NCBI GenBank assembly: GCA_026386995.1
Contig: JAPLMO010000429.1
Location: forward strand, 1-14,655
DNA: 14,655 nt
Reading direction: 5' to 3'
Source: Planctomycetota bacterium
GTDB taxonomy: Bacteria; Planctomycetota; Phycisphaerae; FEN-1346
Part shown: one piece after another, positions 6,171 to 13,634 of the stretch
Layout of the letters: each line of letters opens with the position of its first letter
Numbering within the stretch: position 1 is the first letter of the stretch
Notes under the pieces: generated by a model
What the model saw: the letters and a program-made list of their open reading frames with translations, nothing else
Told to the model about the DNA's origin: nothing
Databases searched by the model: none
Translations under genes and position numbers: made by a program

Positions 6171-7598
6171 CTACTCCTTCCGCACGTCCAGGCAGACCAT
6201 CCGCTGGAGGTCGCGGACGATCAGCCGCCCTCCGGCGACGGCCAGCGGGGCCCACGTCTCGTGGCCCTCGAGGACCTTGGCCTTGGCCAGCAACTTAAAG
6301 CCTGCCGGGTTAGCCGCGGCCATCGTGAGGACCCCGTCATCGTTCATCGCCAGGAGGCAACCGTCGGCGATCATCCAGGGACCGAGGCCGAAGCGGTTCG
6401 CCGTGCCGCTCGTCCATGCGTGCTTGCCGTCGGGGGCCATGCACACGAGTTGCCCGCCGAGCGAGCCGGCTTCTTTCGGGAGCACGCCGTAAATGTAACC
6501 GTCAAAGAAGACGGGCGTCTGCTGCTCGCAGCCGAACTCCTTGGACTTTTCCATCCGGCGCACGGTCTCGGCCGTCAGCCGCCCGCCCTCGGCTTCTTTG
6601 AGTTGAACCAGGAGGGCGCCCGTTCCGTACCCGCCGGAAAGCAGAATCCTGCCGTCATCCAGTGGCACGGGGGAGGGCACGTTGGCGAAGTTCACACGCC
6701 AGTCGTCGCGCTGCCAGAGGACGTCTCCGGCCTTCCAGGACGGCCCGTCGTCGGCCGCCACGCCCACGGCCCCGCCGCTGGCGCAGTAAACGTACATGCG
6801 GCGGCCCTTGAACTCCATCGGGATGACCGAGGAGTGCGTCATCTTCCAGCCGCGCGGGTTCGGCGTCTTCCAGAGCACCTTGCCGGACTCGCAATCGACG
6901 GCCATCATGAGGACGTCGGGCCCCGACGGCGCGATGATCGCGCGGTCCTTCTCCACGAGCGGGCACTGGCCGGCGTACCACTTCGGCACGGCCGTCTTGT
7001 ACTCTTTGACGAGGTCGATGCCCCAGCGGAACGCGCCGGTGGCCGTGTCGACGCACATCACGTGGCACTTCGGGCCCAGCGTCACGATGAACTTGTCGGT
7101 GACGGCCGGCACGGTCCGCGAAACGCCGTGGTCGCTGTCGATTGGAATCTCGTACCAGCGGCGCCAGAGTTCCTTGCCGTCGGCCAGCGAGAGGCACCGC
7201 AGCGTGTCGGCCTGCTTCGACTCGTCGTAGTCCAGCAGGTACACGCGGCCGCCGCGTATCGCCGGCGCCGCGTAGCCGATGCCGACGGGCACGGACCAGA
7301 GCACCTTTGGACCCTTGGGGCCCCAGGTGCGGGTCAGCGGCGTCGGGTCGCGGCTGATGCCGTCGTGCTCGTCGCCGCGGAACGAAGACCACGAGCCGGC
7401 CAGGGCGTCGGCCTTGGCCCCGGTTTCCTCGAACTTGCCGGGAAACTGCACGTCGAAAACCTGCGGCGGGCGGCGGCTGACCTGCTCCAGGCGCTCCTCC
7501 AGGTTCAGCGCGGGGTGGGCGCTCAGCCAGATCGTAAGCGCACCGGCGGCCAGCACCGCCAGCACGACCGGAATGGCCCTTAGCGCGAGCGCCTTCAT
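6171..7598 (-). CDS. Membrane-anchored PQQ-like beta-propeller protein
   Basis: The 475-residue protein has an N-terminal hydrophobic segment (residues 8-26) that would serve as signal or anchor. A linker to about residue 68 follows, then a propeller opening with SSFRGDEHDGIS, the variant of the FRGPxxNGxS entry motif. Repeats such as LRCLSLADGKELW, VMCVDTATGAFRW and MMAVDCESGKVLW mark the blades, and RMVCLDVRKE closes the protein. It is the first gene of the left operon: a promoter candidate lies about 70-100 bases upstream and AAGGA sits 6 bases before the ATG. The NHL gene starts 3 bases after its stop. It has the same general propeller type as the 583-residue protein at the other end of the operon, but a different anchor and diverged sequence. 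Whether it binds PQQ is not decided by the sequence. Confidence 0.85.
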   Translation of the reverse strand: MKALALRAIPVVLAVLAAGALTIWLSAHPALNLEERLEQVSRRPPQVFDVQFPGKFEETGAKADALAGSWSSFRGDEHDGISRDPTPLTRTWGPKGPKVLWSVPVGIGYAAPAIRGGRVYLLDYDESKQADTLRCLSLADGKELWRRWYEIPIDSDHGVSRTVPAVTDKFIVTLGPKCHVMCVDTATGAFRWGIDLVKEYKTAVPKWYAGQCPLVEKDRAIIAPSGPDVLMMAVDCESGKVLWKTPNPRGWKMTHSSVIPMEFKGRRMYVYCASGGAVGVAADDGPSWKAGDVLWQRDDWRVNFANVPSPVPLDDGRILLSGGYGTGALLVQLKEAEGGRLTAETVRRMEKSKEFGCEQQTPVFFDGYIYGVLPKEAGSLGGQLVCMAPDGKHAWTSGTANRFGLGPWMIADGCLLAMNDDGVLTMAAANPAGFKLLAKAKVLEGHETWAPLAVAGGRLIVRDLQRMVCLDVRKE

Positions 7599-7667
7599 TG
7601 CCTGTCCTTGCGGCCAAAGGTGAGTAGCAAAGCGGTTAGCGGCCCCATGCCCAGACGGAGTCCGACA

Positions 7668-7696
7668 CTTTTACACGCCCGGTTAATGATAGTCAA
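7668..7696 (-). promoter_or_regulatory. Candidate sigma-70-type promoter for the left operon
   Basis: On the minus strand TTGACT (7691-7696) and TAAAAG (7668-7673) are separated by 17 bases. Transcription would start near 7661 and give a leader of about 60 bases before the ATG at 7598. The -35 match is good and the -10 match moderate. Confidence 0.5.
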
Positions 7697-7701
7697 CCGG
7701 G
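7678..7701. promoter_or_regulatory. Inverted repeat overlapping the promoter, possible operator
   Basis: CCCGGTT (7678-7684) and AACCGGG (7695-7701) are perfect 7-bp arms with a 10-base spacer. The repeat covers part of the -35 box and the promoter spacer, the position expected for a dimeric regulator site. No regulator gene is in the window. Confidence 0.4.
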
Positions 7702-7737
7702 GGGAGTGAATCAATCGAGGCACTGCGTTGCAGGCGG

Positions 7738-7831
7738 GGTGGCATGGTCACGCTGTTGCGTGACCATGTGCCTCGAACGGCGCCTGGCCCGTCACTGCAA
7801 CATGGTCACGCAAAAGCGTGACCATGCCACC
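7738..7831. repeat. Double-hairpin repeat (family A, copy 3)
   Basis: The 16-bp outer ends GGTGGCATGGTCACGC and GCGTGACCATGCCACC are perfect inverted repeats. Inside are two hairpins with the same 11-bp stem CATGGTCACGC, with loops TGTT and AAAA, separated by 32 bases. The element lies in the 293-base gap at 7599-7891, between the permease stop and the promoter candidate, and could also act in transcription ending. I see no gene in this gap. Confidence 0.92.
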
Positions 7832-7891
7832 CTGCGTTTATCAACTGACTAGCAGCAAAGTACCGACCGTGCTATTGAACCCGCGCAGGGG

Positions 7892-10800
7892 CTACTCGTT
7901 CCGCAGGGCCGCCAGAAGGGGGCCCTTCAAGGCCAACCGGGCCGCCAGGAGGGTCCAGAGCATGCCCGAGGCAAGCACCGCCGCGACCAGGACCGCCAGC
8001 AGAAGGTAGGGGATCGTCCCGCCCGAAGACCGTAGGGCCGGCCACACCGCCAGGATCGCCGCCGCAAGGCCCGCACCCAGCCCGAGCACCAGAAGCAGCC
8101 AGTGCTCCCAGAGGATCATCCGGTAAAGCGACCGCACGGGGAATCCGACCGCCCGCAGCAAGGCCAGTTCGCTCCGCCGCTCCATGATATTGCGCATCAC
8201 CACGACGCCCATGCCGACGCTGCCCAGCACCAGGCCCAGCCCGCCCAGGACCTGAAAGATCGCCACGTAGGTGTTCTGGACGGCGTTGAACTCCGCCAGC
8301 CGCTCCGAGGTTGTCATGACCGCCAGCCCCACGTCGGACATCTGCTGCGAGAGGGTCCTGGCGACTTCGGCGGCCTGCTCGGGCGGGGCGTCAACGAGGA
8401 ACATCCGGTATCCGCTCTCGGACGGGAACTTCTCGATAAACGCCTCCTCCGAAATGATGAGGCTCCCCTGGAGGACGGAGTTCTCAATCGCCCCGACGAT
8501 GCGCACGCAGAACGTGCGCCCCCGCTCGTCCGTGTAGTCGAGCGTGTCGCCGACGCTCTTCTGGAGCGACCACTCAAGGGTCGTCTGGTCGGCGATGGCG
8601 GGGACTGCCGCCTCGCCCGGCGAACGCTTAAGGAGCATCCACGGGCTCTCGCCGGGCGTCTGCGCGGTGGTAGCGGCGAACGAGAACGCCCCGCGCGACG
8701 CGAACTCCTCCGGTTGCACGCCGACCACGCGCGGCTGCTGGGGGCGGTTGAGGTTCAGGCATGACGCATCGTCGCCCTGGTGGACCCGCAAGGGGACGAA
8801 CCTGACCTCGTTCTTGAAAGCGACAGGCAGGGCAAACGCGCGGCGGCCCTCGGCGGTGTTGAGGTCCGCTACGACCGGCAGCGATGCTTCGCCGAAGAGC
8901 GCAAAGCCGCCCGTGCCGCTCGCCCGCGCGGCTGAGTTCGCCTGCGGCCCCTGGTAGAACGCCCCGACCGCGATCACAAGGAACACGCCGGAGGCCAGGA
9001 TCGCAACGGTCGCCAGGCTGCGGCCCCGGCGGCGCGCGACATTCCTCATCGCCAGCGCCGCAAGGTCGAGCGGTTTGCGGTCCGAACCAAAGGCGAGGCT
9101 CAAAAGCAGCGAGTGATACGCACTCAGGAGGCCCACCAGCAGGAGCGAACCCACGCCGAAGAACACCCCGGCCGCCTTCTCGCCGGCCGCGCCCTTCGCC
9201 AGCGGCAGAAGCATCACCGCCGCGGCGCCGCTTACCGCCGCTACCGCCATGCCGAGCCACACCCGCCCGCGCCGCGGGGCGGCGAGGTTCAGTTCCGCCT
9301 CGGCCCCGGCCGCAAGGAGTTCCCGTGCCGGGGCGCGGGCCTGCCGCCTTATCGCCAGCAAGATGGTTCCGAGGGCCACCACGATACCGCCGACGCCGCC
9401 GATGGCCACGGAGAGTGGCTCCGCGTGGAACCGCAGGTCCGACGAGCCGACCGCACCTTGCCACACGGTCGATAGCCCGACGAGCATCGCTTTCGTGTAG
9501 ACGAGGCCCGCCGCGGCTCCGACGATGCCCGCCGCCACGGCCACGCACGCGCCTTCCGCCAGGTACAGCATTCGTACCTGCCGCCTGGGAATGCCCAGGG
9601 CCAGGAGCGTGCCGGTCTCCTCGGTCCGCTCCTGCACCCCCAGTGCGAAGAGCAGCCCCGCGAGGATCGCCGCCGCGGCCACGAGAAAAATGCTCAGGCC
9701 CAGGAACAGGCCCCCCAAGTCTGTGGCATTCTCGACCGCCGCCAGGGCCCGCTCGCGCACCGGCTGGAAGTACAGGCCGAACTCCCGCGGGTCGAGGCGG
9801 CTCTGCAGGCGGGACTCAAGGGCATCGGGCGGGCCTTCGCCCTCGGGGAACCGGATGGCCGTCAGGTTGCCGAACCGATTGGCCCACATCTTCTGTCCGG
9901 CCGCAAGGGTGACGAACGCCTTGGGCGTGCCGCGGTACTGGTTCCAGTACGCCTCGTCCTTCTTGCGGACCTTCTTGAGGTCCACGGGGGCGCCGGGTTT
10001 CAAGTCGCGGCAGTTCTCGACGTCCGCGATGCCCGGGAAGTCGGGCATAAGCGTGCGGTCGGCGGCCGCGCCTTCCATCGGGACGACCGCGCGGATGCGA
10101 AACTTCGCCGAGGCCGTCTCCAGCCGCTTCACCGGCCCGATGACATAATAGATCATATCGAGCGTGTCGCCGGGCTTGGCACCGAGGTCTTCGGCGAGCC
10201 ACGAGTTGATGACGATCTCGTCGTCGGCCATGTCTGACGGCAAAACCGCTGTGAGGGAGAGCGTCCCTCTTTCCTGGCCGGTTGTCAGCGGCCCGACGGC
10301 AGTAACCATCGAGTATGGCGTCGCCTGCTCGCCGACGCGCAGTTCGTTGACGAAGTACGTCAGGATGCCGGTCGCGTCGCGCTCGCTCGCGGCGGCTGGC
10401 GCCACGGCCGGGTCCAGGAAGACGCGTTTCGAGAGAAGTTCGATGCCGCGGTTATCCGGCAGTGCGCGCAGGTCGAGTTCGGCGTCGGCCAGCGTCCACT
10501 TGGCCTTAAGGATGGCATTCGGCAGCCCGGGCTCTATCCGGCCCCCCGACTTGGCTGGTCCGGCCAGCACGGTGTTTGCGCGGGACGCGAGGCCGAGTTG
10601 CCGCTCGAGCCAGGTCCGGTCCACGAAGATGTTGAAGGGCGGCACTTGGTTGGCTTGGAGGCCGAAGCGGCCGAAGTTTTCGGCGCCCGCGATGGCCTTG
10701 ACCGTCACATGCACGGCCGGGGATGTGTCCTCTTGGCCGGAGAGCGGGGCATCCAGCGGCACGGCGCTGGGCTTCTCGATTCGCAGCAGCAGCGCATCGC

Positions 10801-11245
10801 CCATGCCGATGCCCAGTTGGCGGGCGGTCCGCTCGTTGACGGCCACGCCGCCCGCCGCACCGGCCGCAAAAGGCGCCCGCGCGGCCGCGAGTTCCCAGAA
10901 CTTCTCGTCGACGCCCAGCACCTGGACCTGGTTGATTCGGGCCGTACCGTCCTCGCGCGCGGCCACGCCCCGCACCTGAAGGACTGCGGCGAACATCGTG
11001 TCGGGAGCGGCTTCTTCCAGGTCGCGGGCCAGTGCGGCGCGGAAGGTGCCTTCCGTCGCGACCAGGGCCGACTCCGTCCGGCCGAGGCGTTCCAGGGCCA
11101 TCTGGCGCAGGCTGTATCGCACCGAGTCGCCCACCACCAGCGCCCCCACGAGCACCGCCGTGGCGACCAGGGCGCCGGCGCCCACGGCAAGGTGCGAGCG
11201 CCAGTGGAACCGCAAGCCACGCGCGATCAGTGTTCGCAAATTCAT
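7892..11245 (-). CDS. FtsX/MacB-type ABC transporter permease, long form
   Basis: The 1117-residue permease has one TM near the N-terminus (18-39) followed by GDSVRYSLRQMALERLGR. A large extracytoplasmic domain spans about 40-510. TMs follow at about 512-537, 560-588, 608-632, 658-683, 691-718 and 741-763, then a second periplasmic domain of some 220 residues, and three last TMs at about 991-1018, 1041-1066 and 1078-1105. This duplicated FtsX layout with about ten TMs matches long permeases that act with LolD/MacB-like ATPases in lipoprotein, lipid or peptide handling. VQERTEETGTLLALG and MERRSELALLRAVG are the cytoplasmic coupling motifs of the two FtsX domains. The ATG at 11245 is chosen over 11269 because GAGG lies 7 bases upstream. 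The matching ATPase is encoded 53 bases upstream. The substrate is unknown. Confidence 0.9.
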   Translation of the reverse strand: MNLRTLIARGLRFHWRSHLAVGAGALVATAVLVGALVVGDSVRYSLRQMALERLGRTESALVATEGTFRAALARDLEEAAPDTMFAAVLQVRGVAAREDGTARINQVQVLGVDEKFWELAAARAPFAAGAAGGVAVNERTARQLGIGMGDALLLRIEKPSAVPLDAPLSGQEDTSPAVHVTVKAIAGAENFGRFGLQANQVPPFNIFVDRTWLERQLGLASRANTVLAGPAKSGGRIEPGLPNAILKAKWTLADAELDLRALPDNRGIELLSKRVFLDPAVAPAAASERDATGILTYFVNELRVGEQATPYSMVTAVGPLTTGQERGTLSLTAVLPSDMADDEIVINSWLAEDLGAKPGDTLDMIYYVIGPVKRLETASAKFRIRAVVPMEGAAADRTLMPDFPGIADVENCRDLKPGAPVDLKKVRKKDEAYWNQYRGTPKAFVTLAAGQKMWANRFGNLTAIRFPEGEGPPDALESRLQSRLDPREFGLYFQPVRERALAAVENATDLGGLFLGLSIFLVAAAAILAGLLFALGVQERTEETGTLLALGIPRRQVRMLYLAEGACVAVAAGIVGAAAGLVYTKAMLVGLSTVWQGAVGSSDLRFHAEPLSVAIGGVGGIVVALGTILLAIRRQARAPARELLAAGAEAELNLAAPRRGRVWLGMAVAAVSGAAAVMLLPLAKGAAGEKAAGVFFGVGSLLLVGLLSAYHSLLLSLAFGSDRKPLDLAALAMRNVARRRGRSLATVAILASGVFLVIAVGAFYQGPQANSAARASGTGGFALFGEASLPVVADLNTAEGRRAFALPVAFKNEVRFVPLRVHQGDDASCLNLNRPQQPRVVGVQPEEFASRGAFSFAATTAQTPGESPWMLLKRSPGEAAVPAIADQTTLEWSLQKSVGDTLDYTDERGRTFCVRIVGAIENSVLQGSLIISEEAFIEKFPSESGYRMFLVDAPPEQAAEVARTLSQQMSDVGLAVMTTSERLAEFNAVQNTYVAIFQVLGGLGLVLGSVGMGVVVMRNIMERRSELALLRAVGFPVRSLYRMILWEHWLLLVLGLGAGLAAAILAVWPALRSSGGTIPYLLLAVLVAAVLASGMLWTLLAARLALKGPLLAALRNE

Positions 11246-11270
11246 CAGGCGACCTCGACTCAAGAACACG

Positions 11271-11288
11271 CGGTCGCCAAGGCGACCG
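11271..11288. repeat. Short perfect hairpin between ATPase and permease genes
   Basis: CGGTCGCC and GGCGACCG form an 8-bp stem with an AA loop. The same stem sequence forms the first hairpin of the double-hairpin repeat at 11638-11717, so this may be a single-stem relative or remnant of that family. Confidence 0.6.
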
Positions 11289-11298
11289 GCTAAATGTG

Positions 11299-12087
11299 CT
11301 AGGCGACGGGCGTGAGGCGCCCGTCTTTGAGTTCAAACCGCCGCCCCATTTGTGCCGCCAGGGCCGATGAGTGCGTGACGACGACCAGCGTCATGCCGTC
11401 CGCGCGATTCAGTTCCGCCAGGATCGAGCCGAGGTCCTCGGCCGAGGCGCGGTCGAGCGACCCGGTCGGCTCGTCGGCCAGAAGGATCGCGGGCCGGTTG
11501 ATGAGCGCCCGTGCAAGCGCCACGCGCTGGCGCTCGCCGCCCGAAAGTTGGCCGGGCCGGTACGAGAGCCGCTCGGCCAGGCCCACGCGCGCCAGAAGCC
11601 GCCGCGCACGCTCTTCCGGAGACTCTCTCTGCGCACCATGTGGCACGGTCGCCTTGGGCGACCGTGACTGAGGCGGCTCCACGTCCCCCACGGCTGGACA
11701 AGCCAGCCGTGCCACATCCGCTTGGCGGGCCCCCGGCGCGAGCGTTGGCACGAGGACGTTCTCCAAGGCTGTGCACTGCGGCAGCAGATGATGCAACTGA
11801 AAGACGAACCCGATCCGCCGGTTCCGCACGGCCGCCAGGGCCTCGTCATCGGCACCGGCCAGGTCGCGGCCCTCAAGCAACATGCGGCCGCTCGTGGGCT
11901 GGTCCAGCGTGCCCATGATATTGAGGAGCGTCGACTTGCCCGACCCCGACGGCCCGACAATGGCGAGTGATTCACCCGCGGAGATCGCAAGCGTCACGCC
12001 GCGCAGTACGGGCGTTGCGGCCGACCCGTCGGGCGCCTGGTACTGTTTGACGACATCCTGGAGTTCGAGAATCGGCGTGTCGGGCAT
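11299..12087 (-). CDS. ABC transporter ATPase, LolD/MacB-like, with repeat-encoded insertion
   Basis: The 262-residue ATPase has all motifs: Walker [10 protein letters not shown] at 45-53, Q-loop Q97 in [11 protein letters not shown], signature LSGGERQR at 181-188, Walker B ILLADEP at 201-207, D-loop SLD at 210-212 and H-loop H239. This is the LolD/MacB group that works with FtsX-type permeases, and such a permease is encoded next. Usual LolD length is about 230 residues. The excess is explained by residues 124-150, encoded by the palindromic repeat at 11638-11717 and placed in the helical subdomain between Q-loop and signature. The frame is kept and no catalytic motif is hit, so the protein may be functional. 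A strong GAGGAGG lies 4 bases before the ATG at 12087. The gene follows the glycosyltransferase by 39 bases. Confidence 0.92.
   Translation of the reverse strand: MPDTPILELQDVVKQYQAPDGSAATPVLRGVTLAISAGESLAIVGPSGSGKSTLLNIMGTLDQPTSGRMLLEGRDLAGADDEALAAVRNRRIGFVFQLHHLLPQCTALENVLVPTLAPGARQADVARLACPAVGDVEPPQSRSPKATVPHGAQRESPEERARRLLARVGLAERLSYRPGQLSGGERQRVALARALINRPAILLADEPTGSLDRASAEDLGSILAELNRADGMTLVVVTHSSALAAQMGRRFELKDGRLTPVA
11638..11717. repeat. Double-hairpin repeat (family A, copy 4) inside the ATPase gene
   Basis: The outer ends ATGTGGCAC and GTGCCACAT are perfect 9-bp inverted repeats. The first hairpin has stem CACGGTCGCC (11644-11666) and the second CACGGCTGG (11689-11711). The second stem is the one seen in copy 1 at 4113-4194. 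The 80-base element is read through in frame as ATPase residues 124-150. Confidence 0.92.
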
Positions 12088-12091
12088 AGCG

Positions 12092-12098
12092 CCTCCTC
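12092..12098 (-). promoter_or_regulatory. Strong Shine-Dalgarno of the ATPase gene
   Basis: GAGGAGG on the minus strand lies 4 bases before the ATG at 12087. It fixes the ATPase start and is the best ribosome binding site in the window. Confidence 0.7.
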
Positions 12099-12126
12099 AA
12101 AACCACGCGGCAAGTAAACTCGCCGG

Positions 12127-13428
12127 TTAAATATGGCACGGCTTTGATGCCAGCACCTGCTGAAAAACCTTCACAATATCGCCGGCCATACGCTCGATGC
12201 TGAAGTGTTCGAGGACGGCCTTGCGGCCGCTCTCGCCGGCCCGGCGGGCCTTCTCGGGGTCGGCCAGGAGATCGCGGATGGCCGCCGCCAGGGCCCGCGG
12301 GTCGTTGGGCTCGACCAGCACGCCGCCGCCCCGCTCCACGAGTTCCGGGTACGAGCCGACGCGCGAGAGCACCACGGGCACGCCCGACGCGAGGGCCTCA
12401 AGCACAAACAGGCCGAACGCCTCGCCTTCTCTCGCGGGCACGGCTACCAGCGACACCGTGCGCAGGAGCGCCTGCCGCCCGGCGCGGTCGAGGGCCGGCA
12501 GGAACTCCACGGCGGCCGCCACCTCCGCCTCGGCGATGCGGCGCCGCAGGCCCGCGACGAACTCGCGATCATCGACCGTTGCCATCCCGCTGACCTTCAG
12601 GCGCACGCCGACCGTGGCGGGCTCGACCCTGAGCGCCAGGAACGCCTCGACAAGCGTATCCAGTCCCTTCGCCCCGCACAAGCGGGCCGTGTAGCCGATG
12701 ACCGGCGTCTCGGGCGGCGCGGCCGGCCCGAAACCCTCGGCGCTCGTGCCGAGGTGCACGGCCGCGACCCGCTCGGGCGCAAGGCCCAGCCGCCGGCACA
12801 TCACCTCGCGGTAGTGGCGGCTGACGGCGATGAAGCCGTCGACCTCGGCCGCGCGGTCGCCGAGAAGGCCCCACGCCTCGCCGCGGTACGGCTCTGGCAT
12901 GGCGTCGAGAAATGCGTCTTCGTCCTGTAAGAGGCACACCAGCGGCACGCCGAGTGCGCTCTTTATGGGCCGGGCCATCCCCAGGAGCAATGCGTTGGAG
13001 AGGCACACGAGGTCCGGCCGCTCTTGTTCAGAGAGCCACGCGACGAGGCGCTGGAGTTCCTTCATCTGGCGGCCCTCTTCGCCGCGGAGCATCGAGAGGG
13101 TCACTTCCCCGAGGTCGGCCGGGCGCGTCATGCCGGCCCGCCGCGCGACGCGCGCCAGGAGCCGCGGCGAATCGAGCAGGCGGTCCAGCCATCGCGGGGT
13201 CCTGCGGAAGATCGCCGACTTCTGCTGGAGGTACACGTTGATGCCGCCGAAAAAGATCGGCGCGCCGCGGCCGGCATCGGGGCCGTCGGCCGCCATCGGC
13301 AGGTACAGGGGGACCATCAGGGCGTCGTGTCCGCGGCGCCTGAGTTCCAGGGCCAGGGCGTTGTCGCGCAGGCAGTTGTCGCAGTAGAAGTCGCCGCCCG
13401 CGCCGGGAGTAATCTGAATAATTTTCAT
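12127..13428 (-). CDS. Glycosyltransferase, GT4-like (GT-B fold)
   Basis: The 433-residue protein has the two Rossmann-like halves of GT-B enzymes. The N-terminal part begins MKIIQITPGAGGDFYCDNCL with a CDNC motif at 16-19 and continues with PIFFGGINVYLQQK. I recall this variant from planctomycete and related glycosyltransferases. The C-terminal half has VIGYTARLCGAKGLDTLVEA, a helical linker, and the EX7E signature (EAFGLFVLE) near residues 333-345, which binds the nucleotide-sugar donor. No signal or TM helix is seen, so it should act at the cytoplasmic face, perhaps on cell-surface glycans. Donor and acceptor are unknown. AAGGTG lies 10 bases before the ATG at 13428. The last residues (KPCHI) are encoded by a sequence matching the TGGCACGGCT end of the double-hairpin repeats. 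The ABC transporter genes follow closely. Confidence 0.88.
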   Translation of the reverse strand: MKIIQITPGAGGDFYCDNCLRDNALALELRRRGHDALMVPLYLPMAADGPDAGRGAPIFFGGINVYLQQKSAIFRRTPRWLDRLLDSPRLLARVARRAGMTRPADLGEVTLSMLRGEEGRQMKELQRLVAWLSEQERPDLVCLSNALLLGMARPIKSALGVPLVCLLQDEDAFLDAMPEPYRGEAWGLLGDRAAEVDGFIAVSRHYREVMCRRLGLAPERVAAVHLGTSAEGFGPAAPPETPVIGYTARLCGAKGLDTLVEAFLALRVEPATVGVRLKVSGMATVDDREFVAGLRRRIAEAEVAAAVEFLPALDRAGRQALLRTVSLVAVPAREGEAFGLFVLEALASGVPVVLSRVGSYPELVERGGGVLVEPNDPRALAAAIRDLLADPEKARRAGESGRKAVLEHFSIERMAGDIVKVFQQVLASKPCHI

Positions 13429-13440
13429 ATCACCGTTTCA

Positions 13441-13626
13441 CCTTGCAACACACTTTGCGCGGCGGGTCAGGAGACCCGTACGTGTTTAGCGTGCAAGGTA
13501 AGACCTGTCATTCTGAGCGAGCGAGAGCGAGCGAAGAATCTCGGCCGTCCGAACGGCGAGATTCTTCGGCCCCGTAAACGGGGCCTCAGAATGACAGCGC
13601 TAAACACGAACGGAGACCCACCGCGC
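13441..13626. repeat. Nested composite palindrome between propeller and glycosyltransferase genes
   Basis: Successive inverted repeats lie around one centre: GCGCGGCGGGTC (13457-13468) with GACCCACCGCGC (13615-13626), one mismatch; CGTGTTTAGCG (13481-13491) with CGCTAAACACG (13598-13608); TGTCATTCTGAG (13506-13517) with CTCAGAATGACA (13585-13596); and GAAGAATCTCG (13533-13543) with CGAGATTCTTC (13557-13567). Local hairpins sit in the arms: CGGGTC/GACCCG at 13463-13478 and GGCCCCGT/ACGGGGCC at 13568-13585. CCTTGCA (13441-13447) and TGCAAGG (13492-13498) enclose the left arm. It fills the gap at 13429-13634, where I see no gene. Confidence 0.85.
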
Positions 13627-13634
13627 AGCGGCGT

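Noticed and set aside
5307..7583. 758-codon plus-strand open frame
   Set aside because: It lies opposite the NHL and PQQ-like genes, has low-complexity composition and no recognisable motif. The opposite strand gives well-formed propellers.
4113..7831. CRISPR array
   Set aside because: The repeats are palindromic and isolated, with differing sequences and no regular spacers, and no cas gene is seen.
7738..7831. Intrinsic terminator for the permease gene
   Set aside because: The hairpins are strong but no T-run follows on the minus strand, and the element matches the repeat family. A terminator role is possible but not supported.
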